From Lithospermum erythrorhizon (lineage: Eukaryota > Streptophyta > Magnoliopsida > Boraginales > Boraginaceae), in contig JADFUC010000122.1 in the NCBI GenBank assembly GCA_019722365.1, positions 1 through 64,000 of the forward strand: DNA of 64,000 nucleotides. The letters are read 5' to 3'. Every line of letters starts with the position of its first letter. Positions within the stretch are counted from its first letter, which is position 1. The notes under the pieces were generated by a model. It did no database searches. It saw only the letters and a list, made by a program, of their open reading frames with translations, and was not told the DNA's origin. Below are positions 23,407 to 36,156 of this stretch, one piece after another. The translations under genes and the position numbers were made by a program.

Positions 23407-26400
23407 ATGGGATTGATTTTGGGTGTGGATCTTGTTTGGATGGATGGGTGGGGGTGGGAAGTAGCTGCTTCTCCTGTATTGCAGGTTTCATGTTCCATAT
23501 GCTTAGATGCTGTGATGGATAATGGGGGTAGATCTTTGGCTAAGCTTCAATGTGGGCATCAATTTCACCTTGGTTAGTTTGCTTTTTGCTATTTACTTTG
23601 TTGGAAATTGTGAAACAATTTATTTCGAGTTGGCTGCTTAGATACGTCGTATTCATATATCCGACCCTACTTAGTGGGATAATGCTTGGCTTGGTTCGGT
23701 TTGGTATTTTCGTCGTCTAGTAGTGATTAATGTATTTATGTTGGTTGGATTGGGAATTGATTGAGTTCTGGTTCATTGGATTCAAATTTACTGTGAAAGA
23801 GTGTATGGATTTTGTAGTATTTGAGTTTTAAGATTTCTGCCAAAATTGAGCATTTTTGTGATCATTTTGTAGAGTTTATGTGTTTGATGAAGTCATTGTA
23901 ATGTTGGTAGGATTCATTAATAGAATGAAACAACGTAGAGTGTATCGTTGTTTGATTATTGTGGATAATATGTATGTGTGGAGTTTCTTCTTATATTACC
24001 CGGGGTAGGAATTATTTAGCGGAGATATGATCAGAAGATCAGGTGATCATTTTTCAGCCGTAGTTTGCTTATGGTGAGATTATTCCACAAGCCGTGGAGT
24101 ATGCCATCAAATTTGTTAGTTGCTCAAGAAATTAAGTAAATGAGTTTTATTCTTATCGAAATTCAACCACTGGAGTCTCTATCTTTAAATTATTGTCTCA
24201 GAATTATTTTTATTTGAAATTTTGTTTATACTTACCTTACTGAATTATGCATGTATTATGTATCTCGATTGGACTAATAATCTATTTAATCATTCTGCTT
24301 CCTTTTGGTATCTGTTTCAGAGAAGTTGGTATACCTCATCTTTACTCATTGCCGAGTATTTTTCCTTCATCTCTAAGCTCTAATTTTTTCCTCTTTAGAA
24401 CTATGACATTATCTTTAATAAAATGTTCATCAAATTTGTTTTCAAAGAAGTTTATCTATTGTCAGTTTATTCAATTTCCTTCTAACAAGCTGTTAAGTTT
24501 GGTAATCAGTCTAATATTTTGGAAATGGCATTTCGTGCAGATTGCATTGGTTCCGCATTCAACAGTAAAGGAGCAATGCAATGCCCCAACTGTCGGAAAG
24601 TTGAGAAAGGTCAATGGCTGTATGCCAATGGTTGCCGCTCACTGCCTGAGTTTAGTGTGGATGAGTGGACCCATGATGAGGATCTATATGATTTTAGCTA
24701 CTCTGAAATGGTAATATTCTGCAATACATTTAGCCCAGTCAGTAAATTTGTATTTGCGTTTTTAGTTTCTCCAAAACATTTTACCTCATCAATTTCAGTT
24801 CTGTTTAGTTTACTCGTATGTCTATATGTTTGTTCCATACATTGTTGCATATGTTTCTAGAAGTAATTCAGTATCATCCAGAAACAGTAACAGAAAATGA
24901 AGTTTTCTTTGGTGAGATATAGCAGTTAACCAACACTGGTTTCGTTGCTATTGTCGTGGTTTCAGGGACTCTTTTGATTCGTCATCATATACCATGTTTT
25001 TAGTATCCAGTAATTGGTATGGGATTACTTTAACATGATTGCTTAGTTCATCTATCATTTTCTTTGGCAGTCTTTTGGAGTTCACTGGTGTCCTTTCAAT
25101 GGACCAACCCGCATACCTTCTTCTTTTGAGTAAGCACAATATTGCTCGTCTCTTGCCATTATTCTTCTAGTGATAGCGTCTCCCATTTTATGCTTCCTCT
25201 GTTTTTATTTAAATAACCCGCTTTCTAAAAAGATTGTGTCAAAATAGAGAGCTATCTTCTTTTCTTTAACAATTTATTTTGTTCACATTTATCTATCTTA
25301 CTAATCTAAATTCCAAATATGCCCACCTTCTATTTGTTAATTTACATGTTCACTAATACCCTTATTCTACTTTGAGTCTATGATATAGTATACACTTAAT
25401 ATTAAGTCGCCACTTACCTTAATCTTCGAGAAAAGTCAAAACAGGTCATTCAAATAAAAAGAGTGGAAGTAAATATTTTCTAACTTCATTTTATTCTGTT
25501 CGATTAATTGATCATAGATTTATTTTCTTGCATTGACAGAGAAGGAGAGTTCTCATCAGGAGCATGTAAGACCTCTAATTGAGTAGTCATTCTTTTGTTA
25601 ATATTTGGTATTAACTGGTCATTTTCCTCACATTTTAGATCACGATCCTCTTGGACAAAATGCTATCTTTGCTGAACATACGTCTGTATCTTCGAGTGGT
25701 CATCCATGCCCTTACATTGCTTACATTGGACCAATTCATCCTTCTTCCTCAAATGCTAGCAGGAGCATCTCTGACAGTTCCAATTTCAGTAGTCACTGGA
25801 ATGGTCCATCGATCATGAATGAGGCACCGTCTTCTTATACCTTTCCTGGTGTAGATGTCCACCATCACAGTTGGGAGCAACATTTCTCTCCTTTTATAGC
25901 TGGAAACAGACGAGTTGTTGGCCCTGATCTCCCATCAATTTCATCTGTGAACCAACTGTCAGCTAGGACAACCACTGAAATTCCAGGATCGGGATCATTT
26001 GTGCCTCCATTTCTTGTTGGTCACAGGTATAGTTGGTCAAGAATTATTCTGTTGCTGTATTTGCATGTTGTCTTTCTCTCTGGGCCTATTTTTTTATGAT
26101 ACCCTGAAGTTAAAATCTATGGTTTCTTTCTTATTGACTACGCTTCAGTTACAGTTCTGCCGCAAGGGCTGGGAGCTCAGTTCCTTCACCGATGATTCCA
26201 CCTTACCCTGGCAGTGTAGGTCGAACCCGTGACCTTGTTCAAGCTTTACAGGCATATTCTCAGCAACCTAACACCTCTCTGGCAGTACGTGCACCGGTTC
26301 TTGCAGGAACAAGGAGATCCAATGGTCATAGAGGTGTGTCCCAAATTAGGCCAGTAGCCTCTACTGATCAAAACAGTGGCTTCTACTTCTTTCAACCAGG

Positions 26401-26623
26401 TCCCTCTGGAAGAACCTTTCCAGATGTAGATAATCCTATTCCAAGTCCATATCATTCTTGGGAGCATGATCACAATATACCTTCCTTCTCAATGAGTCAA
26501 GCTGACAGAGATTTGGGTTGGGGTACATTCCATCAGGCAGCCGGTGCTTCTGACACTGGTATCAGGTCCACCAGTTTCCGCCAGAGGCACGGAAACGAGA
26601 GGATGCCATCTCAAAACCGGTAA
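23407..26623 (+). CDS. RFI2: RING-type E3 ubiquitin ligase, RFI2/IPI1-like
   Basis: Six exons join in frame: 23407–23572, 24541–24710, 25071–25129, 25540–25565, 25639–26026 and 26149–26623, giving 427 residues. The C3HC4 RING spans about residues 25–75: CSICLDAV, then CGHQFHLDC across the first splice junction, then CPNC. After it comes GQWLYANG and DEWTHDEDLYDFSYSEM, then WCPFNGPTRIPSSFE, characteristic of the RFI2 (Arabidopsis RED AND FAR-RED INSENSITIVE 2) and rice IPI1 group. The rest is a long Ser/His/Pro-rich tail with HSWEHDHNIPSFS. Family role: ubiquitin ligase in the nucleus; RFI2 acts in phytochrome signalling and flowering time, IPI1 targets an SPL transcription factor. The start was chosen because a stop lies just upstream in frame; a second in-frame ATG at 23440 is an alternative. 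No lesions seen. Assignment to the RFI2/IPI1 group is firm; the exact orthologue is not. Confidence 0.88.
25190..25471. mobile_element. Stowaway-like MITE in intron 3 of the RFI2-like gene
   Basis: The left end TGCTTCCTCTGTTTTTATTT and the right end (reverse complement TACTTCCACTCTTTTTATTT) form terminal inverted repeats; the ends carry TA. Length is about 280 bases with no coding capacity. It lies wholly within an intron. Confidence 0.65.
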
Positions 26624-27180
26624 CAGACGTTAATGTCTTTGATTGAAAACTGTGCCCATGTGGCTGAGACTCCATATATATGTCTCGAGAGTTGAGATAC
26701 AATGTAAAACATTTGGAGTCTGTGTAGTGACTCAAGCCTTGAAGGTGTGAAACCATCATGGCTCTGAAAGCTAGCAGCAATATGTAATTGTGTGGACTTT
26801 GGCTTCCTCATTATTTCTTAATCTGGAGAAATAAAAGTACATGCCATAACGATGTCTCAAAATTGAATATTCGGACACTTTTGTCTATGACGCTCGCACC
26901 ATATGTCGAAGCCAAAAATTTGTGTATGAAGGAGAAATCAAATCAAGTCTTATCTTATTAAGTGGGTCGTCGTGCCTCCAAAATTGATTTTGTTGTCTAA
27001 GAGGAACCATCACTGAGGAGAATATGCAAATATTAACCATTTTGGAGCTTGAATTGGCTGCTTACAACTAATTTGTAAATAGGTACTCTTAGTTATTTGT
27101 TTATACATCTTCAAATTCATTTATGTGTTATAGATGATAACTTCATTAGTCCTACCTTTTTTGGAATTTCTTTTACATAC
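26624..27180 (+). other. Probable 3' UTR and spacer of the RFI2-like gene
   Basis: Follows the stop codon. AATAAA-type signals occur (for example AAATAAAAGT near 26828). No gene is visible. Confidence 0.4.
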
Positions 27181-27349
27181 TAGTTGATGAGCCCTTACAA
27201 CGCAGATTCATATTGTGTTGTGTTATTTTATTTATTATTTTAGTCGATTTCAATATGAATTTGGTTGATTCTGTATTACTTTATTGTTTCAAATTTCGAA
27301 CTCAAATATTCATTTTTATTGGATTGATTGTTTATTGTACTATTTTGAT

Positions 27350-27970
27350 TTTGATTGATACCAAAGCATATAAAATCTAAAAAATATATTTATAATATTA
27401 ATAAATACCAAAATTATATAAAAGTTGTATTTTGTGGTACTAATAAATACCAAAGTCGGATAAAAATTTGTAATTTGTTTTATAAAAAATATTCAAATAT
27501 ATAACAAGCATGTTTATTTTATTGAAAAATACCAAAATAATATAAAATTGTATTCTTGTGGTATTAAGATATATCTAAATTATATTCTGCTGAATATCAG
27601 AAATACCAAAATTAAAACGAAATTGTATCTTCCGTATTTATGAAATACATAAATTATACGAAATTATTCCTACAGATTTGGTAAATATCAAATCGATGAA
27701 AATAGTATTCTTTGTGGGTATCGAGCAACAAAAACACTCATAATTTAAAACTAGATATCATGATTTAAAATTCCCAACCATACTTTAAATCTGTGATTCT
27801 CACAGATTTTAGATATATCAAAACGATATGAAAATCAGATTCTCGGTATTGAGAAATATCAAAATCATAATTTAAAATTGTATTCTCTAGAAGATCGGTA
27901 AATACAAAAATCATATAAAAATAAGATTCTATTCAGGAAGATTTGAGAAATACCAAAATAATATTGCTAG
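27350..27970. repeat. Degenerate AT-rich tandem repeat
   Basis: About nine diverged units of roughly 60–80 bases, each holding an AAATACCAAAAT-like core followed by ATATAAAATTGTATTCT-like sequence and often GTGGTATT. The rest of the 27180–28660 gap is AT-rich without a gene; a (TA)n run lies near 28297–28318. Confidence 0.55.
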
Positions 27971-28672
27971 CTATAATTTTGATATCTGTCGAGCACCACA
28001 CTGCAGTGTCAGTGAATACATTGTTTTTATAAATGTTATTTTTTCATTTTTTAGTATTTCGCATTACCATCAAAATACCATTTGTATGTGTAGTATTTTG
28101 ATCTAATATTTTGTTCCTAAACCCAAAATATAATTTTTACATTGTTTTATCAATTATTTTATTTTATTTGTATTTAAAATTAATGTTTAAAATACCTAAT
28201 CTATCCTTGTTTTATTCCAATTATTAAATAAAAAATCACTTAAAATACAAGATTCAATGAACATGATTTAAATAAGCACATGATTATTGCAAGTTGATAT
28301 ATATATATATATATATATTTTTGTGCAAACAAACATTGCAAGACGTGCCACAAGAAAAGTAAAGTACTACTAAAAGATAATGAATGAAATTTTCAAGATT
28401 TTCTTAGTCATGAACCATACTTCTTTTTCTGTGTAGGAAATAGTCAAATAGTTGACTTTGAATAAAATATATCCCCTTGCAAAACTTAAGAAGTCATAAT
28501 CTGCAAAGGACATTACTATCCCCAACTTGGAACCATTATCATATGTCAGGAGGGGTAGAAGCAAAGCACTATAAAAGTAACTGCAATCAAGCCTGCATGA
28601 ATATCCAAATATAGTCTTTTTTGTGAACTTACCAAAAAAACAGGCATAAGTGTTATTGTTTTCTCTTGCAAA

Positions 28673-31318
28673 ATGATCCCAGAAAAGCATTACCTCTTGG
28701 TTCAAATATCAGAAGGCGCGGATCGAGTTAGAGATGAAGTGATGCAAATGAGAGCTCTACTAAGAGCTGCTGATGCAAATGAAGAAAATGGAGACACAGA
28801 AGCCAAGAAATGGCTCTTCCAAGTCCAGGAAGTTGCTTATGATGCTCAAGATATTCTTGACAAGTTTAAGCAGATTACATATGATGTTAATCATAGCCAG
28901 ACTAATGGATTTCTTGCTAAAGTCTTGAAAAACTTCAATTCAAGAAATGATTCTGCTGTTTATGTAGAGCAAATTGCCTCAGAACTAGAAACTATTCAAG
29001 AAAGAATCAATAATGTTTTCGAAGTCCAGAAGTATCGACTCATTTATGCTAATCTAGAGCAAGGATTAAGCATGAATCTACTGAATGAGTCTCAAGGAGA
29101 TGAATGCATAGAAGAAGAAATTGATCTTGTTGGGATCCACATTCGAAACGAGGAACTTGTTAGCTGGATTACTTCAGCTGATCCGGGGAAGAAAGTCCTT
29201 TCGGTCATTGGTAAAGCTGGCATAGGGAAGACCAGCCTGGTCAAGAATGTGTATAATGGTGAAATTGTGATGAAACATTTTGATATTCATCTGTATATAA
29301 CTGTCGAAAAGTCATATTCGGGTGTTCACATATTGCTATCAATCATGACAGACATATTCGGTGAGATACCGCCTGAAGAGTATCAACAATTGATGAGCTT
29401 AACCATCAATGACTGGAGAGAAATCATTGGTACATGCCTGCAGGAGAAGAAATACATCATTTTTGTTGATGAAATTGTTGAAAAGGATGTCTGGGAAGAA
29501 ATAAAAGATGCATTTCCAGAAAATCGAAAAGGCAGCCGAGTTGTGGTCATCACAAGTTCTCATGAGGTAGCTGGCAGTGTCTCCCTCAAAACTGGCAGCT
29601 CTGTCATCGGTCTAAAGCCTTTATCTCAAGAAGAATCCTGGATACTGTTTTGCAAGAAGGCATTCCCAAATCGATCATGCCCTCATAAGTTGATGGAAAT
29701 ATCAAGAAATACTGTCAATCAGCTTGATGGTCTGCCACGTGCTCTCCACATGATTAGTGGTGCATTACGCAGAAAGAAGAAAACAGTCGAGGAATGGGAA
29801 ACTTTTTATCATAAACTTCTCGTTGCATTAGAAACGAGCAACAAATCTGAGGCGATAAGAGATATTATCTCCCTCGCCTACAAAGATCTGCCTTCGTACT
29901 TGAAACCATGCTTCTTATACTTGAGCATTTTCCCTCAGGGTCATGACATTGAGAAGACAATCCTGCTTCGTCTATGGGCTTCTGAAGGACTGTTGGAACT
30001 GAAAGAAAGGGAAACAGCGGATGAAGTTGGAGAAAGGTATATCAACGAACTTGTCAATAGAAGTTTACTCCAGATAGAAGATAAGTTTGTAGATGGAAGG
30101 CTGAAGTTTTGCTCTATCCAAAACGTTGTCCATGATTTCATTATTTCCAAGGGAAGGGAACAGAACATTAGCACTACAGACCTGAGTTGTCCTAACAAGG
30201 TTCGACGTTTCATAATTTATTATTCAATCAACAATAATCAAACAGGTACAAGTTTTGAGCATCTTCGCTCACTAGTAAACGTTGGATACAAAGGTTCTCT
30301 ATCCAAATCATTCTTGTCTGAGCTACTTTATGGTGGGAAAAAACACATGTTACTTAAGGTTGTAGACTTGAAAGGAGCTCAATTGAACAAAATCCCAGAA
30401 GGTATTTTCAATATGTTTCATCTCGAGTATCTAAATCTGAGCCACACAAAGATTTCAACTGTGCCGAGATCAATTGGAGAGCTTCCGAACCTGCAATTTT
30501 TGAATCTGAAGCACACCCCAGTGAGGAAGTTGCCTAAGGAAATCTTGAAGCTTCGACAGCTTCAACATCTCTTGGTAAATCGTCGTGAATTTGGAAATAT
30601 AGTTGGCTGTAAAGTTCCAAGAAACATAGGCACTTTGGTATCCCTCAAAAAGTTGGCAGATGTAAAGGCAAATGATACTGAAATTGTGAAAGGCATTGGA
30701 AACCTGACACAATTGACAATGCTAGGCATAACAAGATTTAGACGAAAAGATGGGATGAATCTGTGTCTCTCCCTACAGAAGCTTACAAACCTTAGGATAT
30801 TAAACATCAATGCATTGCAAGGCAATGAAGTTGTTGATTTACAGCATTCAGCTTCTCCAGCTCTTCCATTCCTTCGAACGTTAGCAATAAGGGGACGGAT
30901 GGAGAAAATGCCACTTTGGATAGCATCTCAACACAGCTTGGCGATTGTACACCTCGTTAAGTGTGCTTTGAGAGAAACTCCAATGGGCACTGTTGAAGAT
31001 TTGCCTAATTTGTCTGAACTGCTTCTCGATGGAGCTTAGGAAGGAGAGCAATTATTGTTCAAAGCCAACACATTTCAAACACTCAAGGTATTAAAGCTTT
31101 TGAGGTTGAAGGAGTTGCAGAAAATAACGATAAAGAGAGGGTCGATGCCTATACTGGAGGAGCTGCACATCGATAACAACAAACTTTCGAAACTGCCATG
31201 GGGCATTGAACATTTATCCAAACTCAAGGTTCTTCACTTGGAAAATACCCATTATCGCAGTTTGGCTAGTGAGGATTGTAGTAAAGTTGCTCACATTCCT
31301 CAAGTCGTGATCAAGTGA
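28673..31318 (+). pseudogene. CC-NBS-LRR (RPM1-type) NLR, truncated by an in-frame stop
   Basis: A single-exon frame at 28673–31039 encodes 788 residues of an intracellular immune receptor. It has a short coiled-coil start (RVRDEVMQMRALLRAADANE), P-loop GKAGIGKTSL near residue 180, a kinase-2-like IIFVDEIVEKDVW, GLPR for GLPL, PCFLYLSIFPQ (RNBS-D), VVHDFI at the MHD position, and LRRs such as LEYLNLSHTKISTVPRSIGE. A TAG at 31037–31039 ends it, but the same frame continues for 92 more residues to 31318 with clear LRR sequence (LEELHIDNNKLSKLPWGIEH). One nonsense change therefore cuts the last repeats. The start is also odd: the usual first ~20 residues of the CC domain are absent upstream. It could still make a shortened protein. 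Confidence 0.85.
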
Positions 31319-32061
31319 ACAATTAATGGAGTACTGATTGGTTGTCTCGAGGAATGGCGCAATAACGAGATACAATATGTACAAAACACGACTATCATTA
31401 GAGCATCTTTAGATGTACATAACTCTTTTAATCCTTCAGCATGCGCCCAATGCGACTCACTGCTGGCGGGGTAGGAGGAGTCGAATGAGTATCTGGCGCT
31501 GCGCCACCGGGGTAAGGGGGGGGGTCGGATAGTATTATCTTGAACGGGTGGGGTATGGATTTAAGAGAGTAAACAGAAAGAAACCAAATTTGTCCATAAT
31601 CATCAATATGGAAATGTGAAGGTTTAATCAGCATAAGATACACAAAATTGTGTACATTTAATTGAAAATCAAATGTGGTGTCAATTTTTACCGAAACTCC
31701 TAATACAGTAGTTATCATAGAAGTCTAGTTAACATCTAAAGTTCTTCAACTGCAAGAGATAAGTTGATGGATTTCCATCTTCAAAATCAAAACTGCATCC
31801 CATAATTTGCAAGAATTATGCTTCCCATGCTTTCCTAATTGCTGGATTGAATCGTCATATAGTTAAGATGTGGGGAGGCTGTTGATGTGGGGAAAAAACA
31901 AAAATAAAAACTCACATATATAACTAATCTTCAAAAGTTAAGATTAATGCATTGGGTATTGTCAAGTACTTGAGAACAACTAAACCTGCTTGTAATATAG
32001 AAAGAAAAATTGACAAAGAACTGAAAATGAAAATAAGCTGCAAGATGAACATATGCATATG
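31319..32061. other. Intergenic region between converging genes
   Basis: Holds the 3' ends of the NLR (plus) and PP1 (minus) genes. A GC-rich patch at about 31440–31540 is unlike its surroundings and next to ATTAGAGCATCTTTAGATGT at about 31397, a phrase common at ends of plant DNA-transposon derivatives, but I could not define an element. No gene seen. Confidence 0.35.
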
Positions 32062-34182
32062 TTAACAAACCTTTTTGAGAGGCAACTTTGAAGCAGACGT
32101 TGTATCTAATATTGGCTTCAGTATCTCGAAGGAACATAAGAGTGATTCGTCAACACTTAAAAGAGCACCGACATTGTCAAACTCTCCGCCATAGTTTGGA
32201 GCCGAGAATAAAGTAACAAGTCTACGTCTAGCAAAGAACTCGTATCCATCCTCTACTACCTGCAACAGGAAATTTGGAGATTGGTAACGTCTTGAATGTG
32301 AAGAAGAGCACAACTCCATACCATCATAGCTGCAAACTTAAAGTTCCACATGGTTTAGGTTCAAAGAAACAATTAAGGAGAAAAAGGGTTCGTACACCAG
32401 GAAAAAAATTACAGTTACCTCAGGTCGAAAAAGGACAGGTCGAAATATGATTAAGAGACGAGGACTAAAATAAGAAATTATACGATCTGGTTTGAAACTC
32501 AAAAAAGTTGGAGTACTTTCCGAAGAGTCATGATTAATATATCTTTTGACATCCATGTTACATCTGAAAAAATTTCTACTAGCAAGGACATTGTTTACCT
32601 GATGACCTCGGACAATGAGGTCTAAATCATTATTCTGCAAAAAATCAGCAACTACATCGGGTCCAAAAGTGCATGAAACACCTCGATCACTAATAGCCCA
32701 GCCTTTAATCTTAGGATTGGGATCGGACCACAGGAGATCACACAAGAGACCATCATCCGGGATGTCAGTAGGCCGTGGAAGTTCATTTATTTGTTTCAAA
32801 TGTTGTAGTTCTGGAGAGAGTCCACCATGCATGCAGAATATTTTCTCATCTATTAATGCAGCAACAGGTAAGACATTAAAGCACTCTGTGAATACCTTCC
32901 ATAGCCGTACATTAAATCTTCTTTTGCATTCATCATAAAAACCATAAATCCGATTGACCTTCGCATCTTCATGGTTTCCTCTCAGAAGGAAAACTTTATC
33001 AGGATGCAGTATCTTGTAAGCTAAGAGCAAGCATATGGTCTCCAAACTCTGTTTTCCTCGATCAACATAGTCCCCGAGAAAGAGGTAGTTCGCTGAAGGA
33101 GGAAAACCGCCATATTCAAAGAGCCTCAATAGATCTTGGTATTGTCCATGAATGTCACCTGTACGAAAAAAGAAATACACACAGGAATCGTGAAGATGCG
33201 GAAATATACAAGTCAGTAAGCAAATACATCGGCAGGTTAAAAACAAAAATCCCAAACGAATGATATCAAAACTCCGCGCCCATGATTTCCCTAACACCAC
33301 TGGTGGAACAATAGAAAAAAGGCAAACCAAAAGAGAATACATTAAATAACCAACAGATATGATCCTTCATCAACTAAGCATCAAACTCCATCATCCCAAA
33401 AGGACTAGGATTTTGTTTAGTTAATGAACTTGAGATGAAAAAAAAACCAATTGACTTATGCATTGTTCTATATCATCTATCTGACACCAATACTATACTA
33501 AAGAGAAAAATATGACCACAAACTCCAAAGTATGGTATCATGGCTTGTGATCATTTCGACAACCAGATTACGCAATGCAGAATCGCCAACTGAGATATTA
33601 CAAACATATGGTCTCATCAAATACAAGAATCCAAATGGAATTCACAAATGAAAAACAAACTCAATGTCACCAGCTCCTTCCTCATGGTTACTAGCAATAA
33701 AGAACACGCTTTTCCTCCACATCATCGTATGTAGACCCATAAGTACCATCTCAAAAAAGATTGTCAACTTTTATTTTCAGACCTTAATTAACACACATAA
33801 CTTTAATTTGGATCAAAATGATCATGTTATTAATACTAAAGCATATCGAAACATACTATCTTTTGATATATTATACAACATATCCAATATACTTTTATAC
33901 TCGAGTTCAAAATTTAAAACTTCAATCATCAAAATTCAAAACGAGAAGATATTTTCGAAATGAAGGTAGCAATAAAAAAAACATACCACAGATCCTGATT
34001 GGTGCACGAACTTCAAGAAGGTTTGGTTCAGACAGGAAGATCTGTCTAGCATTGACACAAAGCTGTCTGATCTCAGCCTCTGATAACTGCACTTGTTTCC
34101 CTCCTTTTCCTTCCAACAATCTCCTTATTATATCATTCAACACCCCTTTATCCATCATCCCCTCCATTGCCATCATATTCAT
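32062..34182 (-). CDS. TOPP: Serine/threonine protein phosphatase PP1 catalytic subunit (TOPP type)
   Basis: Exons 34182–33987, 33158–32599 and 32259–32062 join in frame to 317 residues, the normal PP1 length. GDIHGQ (residues 66–71), GDYVDRG, GNHE, the DRGVS loop and SAPNY are all present, so metal-binding and catalytic residues look intact. It differs from typical PP1: GNHED where most have GNHEC, RGHQ where most have RAHQ, and SAPNYGGEF where most have SAPNYCGEF. As I recall, these changes mark the TOPP8/TOPP9 branch of plant PP1. The last exon may instead splice at AAG|GTTTGT after LPLKK, which would change only the C-terminus. PP1 removes phosphate from Ser/Thr in many nuclear and cytosolic targets, directed by regulatory subunits. 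The first ATG of [12 protein letters not shown] was taken as start; the third ATG is possible. Confidence 0.9.
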
Positions 34183-36156
34183 TTATATTGATCAATATAT
34201 GTCAACCACAAAACAAATCAAATCAAGAAAATGTAATAACTTATAATGGATTTGAAAACATGGAATTATGGTTCCTCTCAATATCAATGAATATTGCATA
34301 TATGGTTTGGATTGTATTGAATTGAGGGAAATGATGAGATTGGAGGCTTATGTTTGAAGAAACAAAATGACATGACTAACAGTAACACTTAGATAATGGA
34401 TATATTATCGTTGTTCCTACATGAGGTCAATGCTTTGTTATCCACTCTCTCATGACTGCCTTTTATTTATTTATTTTGATATCAATATTTAACAACTTTT
34501 TATTATTTTATTCATGGTATTTTTTTCGTTCTATCATTTTTCTCATTAGTATCTTTGTAAATAAGGTCTGACTAACCTATATTTCAAGCCAAAATCTCAA
34601 TCCGATTCACCTTCCAATCATTATTTAATTGGACGAAGTATGACAAAGACTACTCGATAAATGAAGGGCCTTAAATATATATATGTATACATATCACACA
34701 TCCATATAATAATATATACATATGTATTCCTTCATGTGTAACAAAACTCTTCTCGAACATTTTAGAGAAATTGAAAAAAATTATACTTGACCACACCAAT
34801 TAGCATAATTATGTATACATGATATAGCTAAATGAATTTGTCAGCATTGTGTTAGCTAATTGAGTTGTTGCATATATCTGTTCAAAACTTTTAAGCACAA
34901 CTTTCTTGAGGCATTAGTCAATAGTCAAGATTGAAAGTTTTAACACGTCTTCTTCTCTAAAGACGGCGATGATTTTATACCTCATTTAAGAGATTTCTTT
35001 CATACATTTCATTTTTATAATATAGTACATCATGCATTAAAATTTACAATATACATAATAATTATCTTTGACGTTCAAAATACATAAAATACAATTTTAT
35101 TTAATAAGGAGATACCGACAGAGTTGAATTGCTATAGAGCAATAACACGTCCAAATAGTATTTTTTTAAGAGTGACATTACTATATTACCGCAAATGACC
35201 CCTAATTGTAAGTGCAATACTTAAACGAGTTTTAATTAGTGGCAAAATAGTCATAATAATCATTTTGAAATTTTTATATGATTGTGCGGAGAGGATCTTT
35301 TACTTATTTTCGATGCCTCCCTTCATGTCTGCTTTAAAATTTGTACATCATGCATTGAGTGGTTATATCATAACTATCGAGTACTTTATACATAATATAC
35401 AATATTTTAAAGTTGAAGGCATAAAGGGAGGCACGAAAAATAAATAGATGATGTTTTACCATGATATATACACACCTCAAAATACTAGAAGTGGGATATT
35501 TTATTGATTCAAACAAATTCCGAAAATGAAGTAAAATCTAGTCCTTAATTTGTGTATAATACAAAGCCAATTGCCTTGTTCATCACTTTGGTTCTTGACC
35601 TCCCTAACTCACACAAGGAAAAAAGGATAACCCAATTAATAAAAATCAAATCTTTTTCAACAAACTTTGATTTTTTTAACAATAGCACATTTTTTTCAGA
35701 AAGATATATATTTTTTGAATAATAATAAATTTATTTTCAGAAAAATATACTTTTTTGAATAAAAATTCAATCTTTTTCAAGAAAGTTAAATTTTCTTGGA
35801 ACAATAAAATATTTATTTGCAGAAAGATTGATTTTTTTTAATAAATTTGTTTCCCTTTAATTTCTCCCTAGATTTCTGAAAGTTGCAAAAATCCAAATTT
35901 TAATTCTGTGTGTGTAGTGTAATATTGCACACAAAGACCCATCATGGCACTTTAACATCATACATTGTTGGTTTTAGGTATGTATTGTTTATCGAATTTG
36001 ATATTGTTTGTATTGCCTGAATTTCCTGTTATGAATAGAATGAGATTGTGATTTTGGTATGTTTAGCTTGGTTGGTGCTATATGTAATTGTGCTTTTGTT
36101 TGTTTGGTGATATATATAGGTAAGGGAGTTTAAGGGGAATTATAGAATAGTCTATA
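34183..36156. other. Divergent intergenic region, no gene seen
   Basis: AT-rich spacer between the PP1 gene (minus) and the PI4K gamma gene (plus). A likely leader intron of the PI4K gene spans about 35978–36119 (TTTAG|GTATGT to TATATAG), inferred from splice signals. TATATA-rich runs occur near 34675–34715. Confidence 0.4.
35640..35850 (+). repeat. T/A-rich degenerate short repeat upstream of PI4K gamma
   Basis: Repeated units of about 40–55 bases with TTTTTTGAATAAWAA and TTTTCAGAAAGAT-like cores. Similar in texture, and partly in sequence (AGAAAGATTGATTTTTT), to the array upstream of the RFI2-like gene. Confidence 0.45.

Noticed and set aside
24247..24860. Long plus-strand frames of 155 and 113 codons overlapping RFI2-like exon 2
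   Set aside because: They run through intron sequence on both sides of a well-supported RING exon; only the 24541–24710 part is coding, in the frame of the spliced gene.
32338..33342. A 334-residue single-frame reading of the PP1 region
   Set aside because: It includes intron sequence on both sides of exon 2; splice signals and PP1 family length support the three-exon model instead.
33664..34246. Plus-strand frames of 99 and 142 codons
   Set aside because: They overlap exon 1 and intron 1 of the PP1 gene on the other strand and have intron-like composition.
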